This document shows, piece by piece, positions 53,091-60,990 of a stretch of DNA of 64,000 bases; the first letter of the stretch is position 1; the number at the start of each line of letters is the position of its first letter. Under the pieces are notes generated by a model. It searched no databases, was not told where the DNA came from, and saw only the letters and a program-made list of their open reading frames with translations. A program made the position numbers and the translations under genes. The DNA comes from Stappia sp. BW2 (lineage in GTDB: Bacteria; Pseudomonadota; Alphaproteobacteria; Rhizobiales; Stappiaceae). The stretch is taken from assembly GCF_008107695.1 (NCBI RefSeq), contig NZ_VIRG01000066.1, forward strand, positions 1,364,001-1,428,000. Direction: 5' to 3'.

Positions 53091-54398
53091 CTAGCCGGCC
53101 TTCCGCTTCAATTTCGACAGCAATCCACCGAGGCTCGAGCGCGACGCCTTGACGGGCTGCGCCTTGCCGGAGACGGTATGTGCCAGATCGTCAAACACGC
53201 GAGAAATCGCATGTTTTCCATCAACTTCACCTATCATTTGCCCGTTGTTGGCCGCGGTTCCGAAAAGATGCGGCTCGAACGGGATTGTCGCATGCACCGA
53301 CAGGCCGAGCGCGCTGGCAAATTCTTCCGGCTTGATCTCGGGGCGCTTGGGAACATTGACCTTGTTCATGATGAGATGCGGCGGGCGGTCGTTCGGCCGC
53401 AGCTGCTTCAAGATGTCGACAACGTTCTTTGCATTGCGCAGGTTGGCCAGATCCGGTTCCGCGACAAGGACGATCTCGTCGACCCCGAGCAGCGTGTTCT
53501 TGACCCAGGCATTCCACGCGTGCGGCACGTCCAGCACGACACCCGGTACGCCGGCCCGCATTGTCTCCACCAATTGGTCGAAAGACTTCTCGCTGTGGTC
53601 GTAGGTGCGCTCGAGCGTGGCTGGTGCGGCCAGCAGGCTCAGGTTCTCGTTGCATTTGGACAGAATTCGGTCGAGATAGGTTTCGTCCAGACGCTCCGGG
53701 GAAGACACTGCTTCAAAAACACCCTGCAAAGGGTCCAGATTGTAATCCAGCCCTGCGGTGCCAAATGGCAGATCGAGGTCCGCCACGACGACTTCACTTT
53801 GAAAGACACGGGCAAGGGCCCAGGCACCGTTGTGCGCAATCGTCGAGGCTCCGCAGCCGCCCTTGACACCGAAGAATGCAACGGTGCGGCCGAGCGGTTC
53901 GGCATCGGGATCGGCATAAAGACTGGCGATGGTGCCGATCAGCTGGAACACGCTGACCGGTGTGATCAGATACTCACTGACACCGCGGGAAATCAGATCG
54001 CGATACAGCGTCACGTCATTGACATCGCCAATGACAATTACCTTGGTTCCCGGATCGCAAAATTCGGCCAGATGATCGAGGCTCGACACAAGATCTTCAC
54101 GCCTGCCGGATGTCTCAACAAGAATCAGGTTCGGTGTCGGAGCTTGCTCGAAGGTTCCGATCGCGGCCGGGATACCGCCCATTTCCAGTTTCAGATGCGC
54201 CTTTGCCATGCGCCGATCTTCCATGGCCGCCTCCGCCACCTGCATGGTAGCGTCGGTCAGACAGAAGCCGTGCACAGTGATGCGCGGAACCGAGCCGATA
54301 TGAAGACCGGCGTCGCTTTCTGCGTAGCTGTGATCCACAGGCTCGGAAACAGGCTGCATATAGCCGGACGTGTCTTTAAAATCTGGGTTGGCACTCAT
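53091..54398 (-). CDS. cpaE: Pilus localisation ATPase CpaE/TadZ
   Basis: A 435-residue protein with an atypical receiver domain (about 35-165, LILVETSGRREDLVSSLDHL; TKVIVIGDVNDVTLYRDLIS) and a MinD/ParA-like ATPase domain with FFGVKGGCGASTIAHNGAWA (deviant Walker A), VVADLDLPFGTAGLDYN, and VVLDVPHAWNAWV. It places the pilus machine in the cell. GGGGAT lies a few bases before the ATG. 31 bases to cpaF. Confidence 0.93.
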   Translation of the reverse strand: MSANPDFKDTSGYMQPVSEPVDHSYAESDAGLHIGSVPRITVHGFCLTDATMQVAEAAMEDRRMAKAHLKLEMGGIPAAIGTFEQAPTPNLILVETSGRREDLVSSLDHLAEFCDPGTKVIVIGDVNDVTLYRDLISRGVSEYLITPVSVFQLIGTIASLYADPDAEPLGRTVAFFGVKGGCGASTIAHNGAWALARVFQSEVVVADLDLPFGTAGLDYNLDPLQGVFEAVSSPERLDETYLDRILSKCNENLSLLAAPATLERTYDHSEKSFDQLVETMRAGVPGVVLDVPHAWNAWVKNTLLGVDEIVLVAEPDLANLRNAKNVVDILKQLRPNDRPPHLIMNKVNVPKRPEIKPEEFASALGLSVHATIPFEPHLFGTAANNGQMIGEVDGKHAISRVFDDLAHTVSGKAQPVKASRSSLGGLLSKLKRKAG

Positions 54399-54407
54399 CG
54401 CTATCCC

Positions 54408-55124
54408 CTAGTTATCGGCAATTTCAGCGCCGACACCTTCTTTGAAGTCACCTGCCGTGACCTCGCCCTTCCGGTATTTTTCTATGACCACCGCACGCCG
54501 GCCCTGATCGGACGGAGCGGATGCTCTCGGTGTGATCAGGTCGGACGGATTGTCGACCATCACCGCCAGGTTCGCCTGGGTGGCACAACCGAAGTTCTCG
54601 TAATTGATGTTTTCGCCGAAGCCGCCACCGATGTTTCTGGGCCAGGCCCCGCATTCTCCCGCTGTCGCCTGCATACGCGCGTAGGACAGGCGTATCGGTG
54701 CATCTGCGCCTGGGTCGCCCACGGCATAGGTTCGTGTGCTGATCCTGTTCCTGGAAACACCACCACGCTGCAGCGCCTGACGGATCTTGGGTGTTATCGA
54801 ATGAACCGCCGCTTCATTGGCCCCGCCTGAGGGGACGAGGATCTCGACGGATCCGTCACCCTTCTGCCGGGACTGCTGACCAAAGGCAGCAACGGTGCCT
54901 TCAATCGGTCCGTTCAGGTTACGGGTGTTCCGTCCGATGGGAAGATCCAGCGTTTCCGGTTCTTCGGTGATCACGATCGGGTGCATCAGCCTGTAGTCGT
55001 GGGACGCCAGCATCTGGCTCGTCGACTGCGACTGGTTCTGGCAGCCGGCTGCGATCAGACACCCAAAGACCACAAGGCCTGTTTGCGAGAGCGTCTTTGC
55101 GCGGACTGTTTTCAACATGTTCAT
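54408..55124 (-). CDS. cpaD: Pilus assembly lipoprotein CpaD
   Basis: A 238-residue CpaD-family protein. LVVFGCLIAAGC carries a lipobox with Cys28. PIVITEEPETLDLPIG opens the conserved part, followed by SITPKIRQALQRGGVSRNRI and NFGCATQANLAVMVDNPSDL, the family signature near the C-terminus. Thought to work with the CpaC secretin at the outer membrane. 9 bases before cpaE and 10 after cpaC. Confidence 0.92.
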   Translation of the reverse strand: MNMLKTVRAKTLSQTGLVVFGCLIAAGCQNQSQSTSQMLASHDYRLMHPIVITEEPETLDLPIGRNTRNLNGPIEGTVAAFGQQSRQKGDGSVEILVPSGGANEAAVHSITPKIRQALQRGGVSRNRISTRTYAVGDPGADAPIRLSYARMQATAGECGAWPRNIGGGFGENINYENFGCATQANLAVMVDNPSDLITPRASAPSDQGRRAVVIEKYRKGEVTAGDFKEGVGAEIADN

Positions 55125-55134
55125 CCGTCCGTTC

Positions 55135-56544
55135 TCACTTGTAGATAAAGCCGACCTGACCGTGATAGTTGCCTTCGGCAGCGGCTCCGGTCGGGTTGTA
55201 GATCTTGTTCAGCCGATTGAGGAAAATCGTTTCGGCATCTGACGGCGCCATCAGGTTCTTGTCCGGGCGCTGCAGCTTGCTGACTGCAACCGGCTGAACC
55301 ACGTAAGGCGTTACGAAAACAGCCAGTTCTGTCTGTTCACGTAGAAAGTCACGGCTCTTGAAGAGCGCGCCGAGAATGGGGATCTGCATCAGGCCGGGAA
55401 TACCTTCGATGGCTTGCTGATAGGATTCCTGCAGGAGACCCGCCATCACCAACGTGCCACCGGATGGTAGTTCCATGGTCGATTCCGCGCGGCGTACCTT
55501 CAGCGCGGAAATGGTGATCCCACCGGCCGAAACCGCACCATCGTTGCTCAGTTCGCTGACCTCGGTTTTCACGCGCAGACTGATCCGGCCCGCGGACAGA
55601 ACCACGGGCGTAAAGTCGAGCCCAACACCGAATTTCTTGAACTCGACGCTGAGTTCGCCGTCTTTCTGTGAAATCGGGATTGGAAATTCGCCGCCAGCAA
55701 GAAAGCTTGCATTCTCACCGGAAATCGCGGTCAGGGTCGGCTCGGCCAAAGTGCGGATGACGCCCTCACGCTGCAGGGCTTCCACCTGGGCGGTGATGCT
55801 ACTTGCGCCAGAAGCGAACTGGGTCCCGCCGACAGCCTGGTTCACGATCGTCGGGTTTACGGTGAAGTTCGGCAGGCTTGACATGAAGGGCGTGAAGTTG
55901 CCAACGCCAATCGTGCCCTGAAACTGAACCCCGAGCTGCTTGATGATCGAGCGCTCGACTTCCGCAACTGTCACCTTGAGGTGAACCTGGTCCTTGCCGG
56001 CGACCGAGATAAGGTTGACAATTTCGCTTGCACTGCCGGCCCCTTGAAACTTGGCGGCAATATCTGCTGCCTGCTGGGCTTCCAGCGTGCTTTTGGCCGT
56101 CCCGCTGAGCACCACACTGCCGTTGATCGATTCAGCGGAAATATTCGATCCGGGGATCAGCTTCCGGATAATCCGGGTGATATCGGACGTGTCCTTTTCA
56201 ACCCGGACATCGAAACTCGCCAGCTCTCGACCACTTCGACTGAACAGAACAAGACGCGACTGACCCGCGGTATTGCCAATCACAAAGATACGGCGAGGCG
56301 TTCTGAGAACCGCATCCGCGATTTCCGGATTGGACACCAGCACATCCGCCGCGTCTTCGGCGAGGTTGATCACAACCGAGCGGCCGACGCCAACGTTGAG
56401 GATACGGCCTGTTGCCCGCTCGCCTGCGGCGATATGGACCTGACTTGGAAAATTGCCTTCGGCCTGTGCTGCCGGAGCGGACAGTCCCGTCAGCCCCCCG
56501 AGCAAAACCACGGTGGCAGCCAGCTTGTAAAGATAATGTTTCAT
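55135..56544 (-). CDS. cpaC: Flp pilus secretin CpaC/RcpA
   Basis: A 469-residue outer-membrane secretin. Signal peptide (LAATVVLLGGLTGLSAPAAQ, cleavage near residue 30), the pilus N-domain GRSVVINLAEDAADVLVSNP, a BON-like part NGSVVLSGTAKSTLEAQQA, and the secretin core ending with SGGTLVMAGLLQESYQQAIE and PILGALFKSRDFLREQTELA. An upstream in-frame ATG overlaps the cpaB stop; AGAGGGG favours the ATG at 56544. The N-domain is repeated as a separate gene at 59172. Confidence 0.95.
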   Translation of the reverse strand: MKHYLYKLAATVVLLGGLTGLSAPAAQAEGNFPSQVHIAAGERATGRILNVGVGRSVVINLAEDAADVLVSNPEIADAVLRTPRRIFVIGNTAGQSRLVLFSRSGRELASFDVRVEKDTSDITRIIRKLIPGSNISAESINGSVVLSGTAKSTLEAQQAADIAAKFQGAGSASEIVNLISVAGKDQVHLKVTVAEVERSIIKQLGVQFQGTIGVGNFTPFMSSLPNFTVNPTIVNQAVGGTQFASGASSITAQVEALQREGVIRTLAEPTLTAISGENASFLAGGEFPIPISQKDGELSVEFKKFGVGLDFTPVVLSAGRISLRVKTEVSELSNDGAVSAGGITISALKVRRAESTMELPSGGTLVMAGLLQESYQQAIEGIPGLMQIPILGALFKSRDFLREQTELAVFVTPYVVQPVAVSKLQRPDKNLMAPSDAETIFLNRLNKIYNPTGAAAEGNYHGQVGFIYK

Positions 56545-56582
56545 CGCGCCCCTCTTGCCGGACGTTCTGTTTTCAACCGGGT

Positions 56583-57353
56583 TCATTGCGCACCTGCCTG
56601 GCTTGTCACGCCGTATTTCACGTAGCTGACACCACGGCGGCGACCGCCGTCATCTTCTGCGTCGTCAGCGGAATCCTGGGCACTTCGCAATGCGAGTGCG
56701 ATCGTGCCGATCTGCTGCGACTGGGCAATCACCTCCGACTGAGGCAAAGTCAGCTCAAGCGTGGCCGTCCGTTTGGGAGACAGGTTCTTCTGGTCTTGCT
56801 CGCCAGCGGTCGTGCTGTCGATAGCCAGGACACGAATGTTTTCCAGGATGGTTTCACTGTGAGCGCTGGTGTCCGACCGGCGGGTCAGGATCACGTCTAC
56901 CTTGTCGCCAGGCAGGATGAAGCCGCCAGCGGTTGTTTCGGCCTCGACACTGACTGCAATCGCGCGTTTGCCCTTCGGCAAGATTGCGGCCATGAACCCT
57001 TTGTCGGTCGTGATAAGACGCTCCGGGCGAATGGGCTCACCAGCAAAAATCGGCGCCCGGGCGATTCGGCCCTTATATTCCTCGTTAGCCAGAGGAGCGG
57101 CCTCTTTCGTCACGGCGCCGAAGGGAACCGCATCTTCGGGCCAGTTCGCCCAACTCATGTCGTCCGGCGTAAGCTTCGAACCGAGCGCAATGTCCCTTTC
57201 GGCCACCAAAACCTGCGTTTCGGCCTGCTTGACGGCAGGAGCCTGTGCGGTCTGCGGCTCCGCAGGCTTGTTACCCGACATCATGACCATGCGGAAGGCG
57301 ATGATGCCAGCCGCTACAGCAATTGCCAGGACGAAAATTCGCGCGATTTTCAT
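56583..57353 (-). CDS. cpaB: Flp pilus assembly protein CpaB/RcpC
   Basis: A 256-residue periplasmic protein. An N-terminal membrane segment (IARIFVLAIAVAAGIIAFRM) is followed by an SAF domain (TQVLVAERDIALGSKLTPDD) and a RcpC/CpaB domain with ILPKGKRAIAVSVEAETTAGG, FILPGDKVDVILTR. First gene of the cpaB-C-D-E-F-tadB-C operon. The ATG at 57353 is preferred since it begins the membrane helix; ten more codons are open upstream. Confidence 0.93.
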   Translation of the reverse strand: MKIARIFVLAIAVAAGIIAFRMVMMSGNKPAEPQTAQAPAVKQAETQVLVAERDIALGSKLTPDDMSWANWPEDAVPFGAVTKEAAPLANEEYKGRIARAPIFAGEPIRPERLITTDKGFMAAILPKGKRAIAVSVEAETTAGGFILPGDKVDVILTRRSDTSAHSETILENIRVLAIDSTTAGEQDQKNLSPKRTATLELTLPQSEVIAQSQQIGTIALALRSAQDSADDAEDDGGRRRGVSYVKYGVTSQAGAQ

Positions 57354-57773
57354 GACCAAAACCCAATATTTCCATGCGCACATGCGCTGTTCCTGACTAG
57401 GATGACGGGTAATTGGTCAAAACATGGTTAATCAGATGTGGATGTTTTCGGTTAATATTCGTTAACTTTACTGAACACCTTCTTAAATCGCTGCAATCTG
57501 CAACGTTTACAGTGTCACCTGACACCCCGATCAACTTCGTGGACGCTATTTTTTTTGCTTTAAGCGATTTAGGGAAGTCCCTTGGGCAGGTCGAATGCGT
57601 CAATAACCGTGTTCGCTCACCATTCATTACCGGCCGCAGGCAATCGGCCCGCCTCGACGCAGAGACCGGTTTGCGCTTTCTAACTACATGAGTGTGCGGC
57701 AATGCCAGGAGAAGTCGGGGCGAGCGGTATCGCTGGAGATACGTCGGTGCAGAAACGTTCGCTCAGGAGGAAC
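57354..57773. promoter_or_regulatory. Upstream region of the cpa operon
   Basis: 420 bases between cpaA and cpaB, both on the minus strand. It holds the cpaB promoter and the end of the cpaA transcript. GTTAA-TATTCG-TTAAC (57451-57466) is a 5-bp dyad that resembles a CtrA site but with spacing 6 instead of 7. A run of eight T (57550-57557) is also seen. Two short opposite frames here have no coding features. Confidence 0.4.
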
Positions 57774-58280
57774 TCAGCGGATGAGCTCAAACCAGTAGGT
57801 GGAAGAATACACCTGAAGACCGGCAATCGCGATCGCAATGCCGTAGGGAATGCCGCTTTTGTTGTCATGAAGGCGAGCGAACCATTCCTGACGATAGAGA
57901 ACAGCGGGCACGACGCTTTGCTGACGTATGACCAAAAGACCTAAGGTCAGTAACATGCCATAGACAGAAACAAAAATAACGAACATCAGCAGTTGCTGGG
58001 AAAAACCGATCCACAAAGCGATGGCGCTGATGAACTTGACGTCCCCTCCCCCCATCCAGCCAAAGGCAAAAAACAGGAAACAGGGAGCGAAGATGACCGC
58101 GAATGCGAGCGCATGCATACCCCAGGCCTGCAACGGCAAGCCGGTCGCAACCGCCAGGATGGCAAACCCCACGATTAAAAGTAGGGATACCCGGTTCTGG
58201 ATGGTCATTGTCAGCAAATCGGACGCGCCACCAAAAGCGACCAACATTGGAAAAATGACGAGAATTGCAGCCTGAACCAT
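57774..58280 (-). CDS. cpaA: Prepilin peptidase CpaA/TadV
   Basis: A 168-residue aspartyl membrane protease that cleaves the Flp prepilin and TadE-type pseudopilins. Catalytic Asp21 is in GASDLLTMTIQNR and Asp80 in GGGDVKF, which is the GxGD signature; about six membrane helices are present. It lacks the methylase domain of larger PilD enzymes. It lies between the pilin gene upstream and the cpaB operon downstream, same strand. Confidence 0.95.
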   Translation of the reverse strand: MVQAAILVIFPMLVAFGGASDLLTMTIQNRVSLLLIVGFAILAVATGLPLQAWGMHALAFAVIFAPCFLFFAFGWMGGGDVKFISAIALWIGFSQQLLMFVIFVSVYGMLLTLGLLVIRQQSVVPAVLYRQEWFARLHDNKSGIPYGIAIAIAGLQVYSSTYWFELIR

Positions 58281-58367
58281 GGAAACTTCGTCTCTTCGGA
58301 AACCTTATGCCAAAACGTTAGGGAGCAGAGGTTAATATTTCGCGGAAACCAACCCTTGAAGTACAAA

Positions 58368-58392
58368 AAACGGGCGGAAAATCCGCCCGTTC
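58368..58392 (-). terminator. Terminator after the Flp pilin gene
   Basis: On the minus strand CGGGCGGA (58389-58382) pairs with TCCGCCCG (58378-58371) around a three-base loop and runs into six T (58370-58365). It lies about 70 bases past the pilin stop, so the highly expressed pilin mRNA ends before cpaA. Confidence 0.9.
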
Positions 58393-58461
58393 TTGTTCGC
58401 ACTCGTCAACAGCTTGAGCTGCCAAGAGCCGACAATAAGCCTAACCTCAGACGCAGCAGGT

Positions 58462-58647
58462 TTACTTAACCGCGGTAGCTGCGCCGGTCATCTTAGTCTG
58501 GATCGTCGTGAAGATCGCGCTCAGCGACGTACCGGTTGCAGTCACTGCACCGACAATCACGATGGACAGCAGGCCAGCGATCAGGCCGTATTCGATTGCA
58601 GTTGCGCCAGATTCGTCGTTTGCGAAACGTTTGATAAGAGATTTCAT
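58462..58647 (-). CDS. Flp/PilA-type type IVb pilin
   Basis: A 61-residue prepilin. The leader MKSLIKRFANDESG is cut after Gly14 by CpaA; the mature start ATAIEYGLIAGLLSIVIVGA has the conserved Glu5 and Tyr6 of the Flp family, followed by a short hydrophilic end. GGAG lies 8 bases before the ATG at 58647. It has its own terminator and an unusually AT-rich upstream region. Main subunit of the adhesive pilus. Only one pilin gene is seen in the window. Confidence 0.95.
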   Translation of the reverse strand: MKSLIKRFANDESGATAIEYGLIAGLLSIVIVGAVTATGTSLSAIFTTIQTKMTGAATAVK

Positions 58648-58749
58648 TTGCTTTGCTCCAAGTACCACTGAATTGACAGCTTCAAGTCCGTCGGATCTTT
58701 TTTGTCCGATTGGACATGGGCTCACCCTAGGACAGAGAGCTTTCCAACC

Positions 58750-58925
58750 AGTTAAATTTACTTCCCCCACAAAAAATAATACTGACAATTATCACTATAG
58801 TTAACAATATGTATAAATAAAATTTTATTAATACAGTCAGCGAACCTTAATAAAAATTGCAGAAATTTAAATATACCTCAAAATATCTTACAATTTTCAA
58901 AATTTTTCCTATTCACTTTCTAGTT
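58750..58925. promoter_or_regulatory. Very AT-rich region upstream of the pilin gene
   Basis: Bases 58801-58920 contain only 24 G or C (20 percent) against about 60 percent around. It has many A and T tracts and lies in the 524-base divergent gap between the pilin and the 59172 gene. No frame codes for a protein. Such stretches are typical targets of MucR/Ros or other xenogeneic silencers and of strong UP-element promoters; which applies is not visible. Confidence 0.6.
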
Positions 58926-59171
58926 CCTGACCAGATCTTAGCACCGTTTATACGTGGATTTCTTATCACTATATTCCATCAGCCTCCATGGCTGATCTGT
59001 TTGCATAGAAAAAGACCCGACGCGCACGAATAACGGTAAACCATTCGAATAACCGGACGGAAAAGCAAAACAAGATACGCCCATACTTCCTTCGAAAGGC
59101 TGTTAGCAGATCGTTCACCACGTTCGACGCATGATGTTCTAAGAAAATGCACAATTGGAGTATCCATAGGC

Positions 59172-59636
59172 ATGTTTGCGCAGCTAATCAGATGGACGGG
59201 CCTGTTTGCGGTTGTCTTGAGCACGACCGTAGCGGTCGCACAGGATGGCCCCGTGCTCGTCACGGTGGATCGCGCCAAGGTCTTCCGGATCGAAGATGGC
59301 GCCGCCGCCGTAATTGTCGGCAATCCCTTTATCGCGGATGTCGCAATGTTCGATGCGAACACCGTTGTCATTACGGGCAAGAGCTACGGAACCACAAATC
59401 TTGTGATCCTGGATGGCGACAACAAGCCGATCGTGGATGAAGTCATTACGGTGAAGGCGTCCGATGACGACGTGGTCTCAGTCTACAGGAAAGTCTCACG
59501 GGAATCCCTGTCCTGCAATCCATCGTGCGAACCAGTTTTGCGCTTGGGAGACTCGACCGAGACATTCCAGGCAACTGCGGGCCAGGCTAGCGCGCGCAAC
59601 GACTTGGCGACCAAAGCGGCCGGCGGGAAGCAGTAA
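59172..59636 (+). CDS. Secretin N-domain protein of the pilus locus
   Basis: A 154-residue periplasmic protein. Signal peptide LIRWTGLFAVVLSTTVAVAQ, cleavage near residue 24. Then a pilus-assembly N-domain like that at the start of CpaC: VTVDRAKVFRIEDGAAAVIV, GNPFIADVAMFDANTVVITG, GTTNLVILDGDNKPIVDE. The last 50 residues are Cys- and Ser-containing and polar. It has no secretin core. It leads an apparent operon with two TadE genes and may assist the CpaC channel. Confidence 0.82.
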   Translation: MFAQLIRWTGLFAVVLSTTVAVAQDGPVLVTVDRAKVFRIEDGAAAVIVGNPFIADVAMFDANTVVITGKSYGTTNLVILDGDNKPIVDEVITVKASDDDVVSVYRKVSRESLSCNPSCEPVLRLGDSTETFQATAGQASARNDLATKAAGGKQ

Positions 59637-59651
59637 CGGAGTAGTCACCGA

Positions 59652-60206
59652 ATGCGGTTCTTGAAGAGGCTCCTCACATCGAGACGAAAAAGAAGGCGTA
59701 CAGCCTTCGGAAAGAATGACAGCGGCGCAACGGCCCTCGAGTTCGCGGTTCTCGCGCTTCCCTTTTTTACGCTTGTGCTCGCGATCCTTGAAGCTGGCCT
59801 GTACCATTTCGTGAACCGGATGTTCGACAATGCTGTGATCACTGCGTCCCGTGAAATCCGCACCGGCCAGGCCCATGACAGCGGTTTTAACGCCGATACC
59901 TTCAAGACACATATTTGCGACAACCTGCCGGATTTTCTGTGTTCCATGGACCGGCTGGTGGTCGATGTCGACAAGGTCGAGAGTTTTGCCTTGGCAAAAT
60001 CTGCGAGCGAGAGCCTTTACGATAAAGACGGCGATCTGAAGGAGGACTCCAATTACGAAGATGCCGGACCGGGGGAAATCGTTGTTGTGAACGCCATTTA
60101 CAAGTGGCCTATGATCACATCAGTTCTGGATCTCAATCTCGCCGATCACGGCAACGAGCGTTATCTGACCTCTACCATGGTGTTTCGAAATGAACCCTGG
60201 AACTAA
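59652..60206 (+). CDS. TadE-like pseudopilin
   Basis: A 184-residue protein with a long basic leader (RRKRRRTAFGKNDSG), then the type IV pilin-like stretch ATALEFAVLALPFFTLVLAI with Glu at +5 after the Gly, as cut by CpaA. The rest is periplasmic, with two cysteines (CDNLPDFLC). TadE/TadF pseudopilins are required for Flp pilus formation. 15 bases after the N-domain gene, and overlaps the next gene by 17 bases. Confidence 0.88.
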   Translation: MRFLKRLLTSRRKRRRTAFGKNDSGATALEFAVLALPFFTLVLAILEAGLYHFVNRMFDNAVITASREIRTGQAHDSGFNADTFKTHICDNLPDFLCSMDRLVVDVDKVESFALAKSASESLYDKDGDLKEDSNYEDAGPGEIVVVNAIYKWPMITSVLDLNLADHGNERYLTSTMVFRNEPWN

Positions 60207-60798
60207 GACACGTCCTCGTTTCATATCCCCCCAGCACTGGCTTGCCGGACTGAAAAGCATCGGCACGGACAAGCGGGGCGTGTCCGCGATCGAGTTTGCG
60301 ATGGTCCTGCCTTTCATGCTGATCCTGCTGATCTTCATGGAGGAAGCTTCCGGCACACTGGATCATAACCGTAAGGTCAGTCGCATCGCCAATTCTGTCG
60401 CCGACCTTGTCGCCCAAGGCCAGACCGTTACGCCTGCCGACCTCAAAGCGATGATGCATATCGGCGGCAAGATCCTTGATCCTTATCCAGATACCAACCT
60501 GGAAACGATCGTGGCCAGTGTTACTTTCGACAAGAAAGGCAATCCTGCCGTCGATTGGAGCTATTCCTCCAAGGGAGGGTCTTCCTGGCCGAAAGGCTCC
60601 AAGCCGCCGATCGAACTTCCGGATGCGGTGGCCAAGCCTTTGACCTCTATTGTTGTGACACAGGCCAACCTCAAGTATGCGCCGCCATTTGCAGGCATTT
60701 TCACTGATTATTTTGCCAGGGATTCCTTAATCGATCTGAGCGACACCTTTTACCTCCGGCCGCGCTTGACAGACACTGTCAAATGCCCGGACTGCTGA
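60190..60798 (+). CDS. TadE/TadF-like pseudopilin
   Basis: A 202-residue protein. TDKRGVSAIEFAMVLPFMLI has the Gly-x4-Glu prepilin site and a hydrophobic helix. The periplasmic part has RIANSVADLVAQGQTVTPAD and a C-terminal CPDC. It starts inside the previous gene (17-base overlap), so the two are coupled and probably pair as TadE and TadF. No TadG gene follows; it may be elsewhere. Confidence 0.85.
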   Translation: MNPGTKTRPRFISPQHWLAGLKSIGTDKRGVSAIEFAMVLPFMLILLIFMEEASGTLDHNRKVSRIANSVADLVAQGQTVTPADLKAMMHIGGKILDPYPDTNLETIVASVTFDKKGNPAVDWSYSSKGGSSWPKGSKPPIELPDAVAKPLTSIVVTQANLKYAPPFAGIFTDYFARDSLIDLSDTFYLRPRLTDTVKCPDC

Positions 60799-60990
60799 AG
60801 ATATAAGGCAAGGCTCGCCAGTCGGAGAATACAGTGCTGGCACCTCCTGGCCTGCTCTGACTTTCGCTGTTTCAATCGACAGAACGCCTGCCTACGCTAA
60901 CTCCCGTATTTTTAACGTCGCACATTCCGGCTACTCTGCCGGCAATGCTGCGTCGCAATATGCGCTTTTGAGTATGGGATTTTTGAACCG

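Noticed and set aside
53178-54830. 550-residue open frame on the plus strand over cpaE and cpaD
   Set aside because: Antisense shadow of two clear pilus genes, no start signals, composition unlike a protein.
57397-57702. Two opposite short ORFs between cpaA and cpaB
   Set aside because: No ribosome binding site, no recognisable protein features, AT-richer promoter-like DNA; treated as regulatory region.
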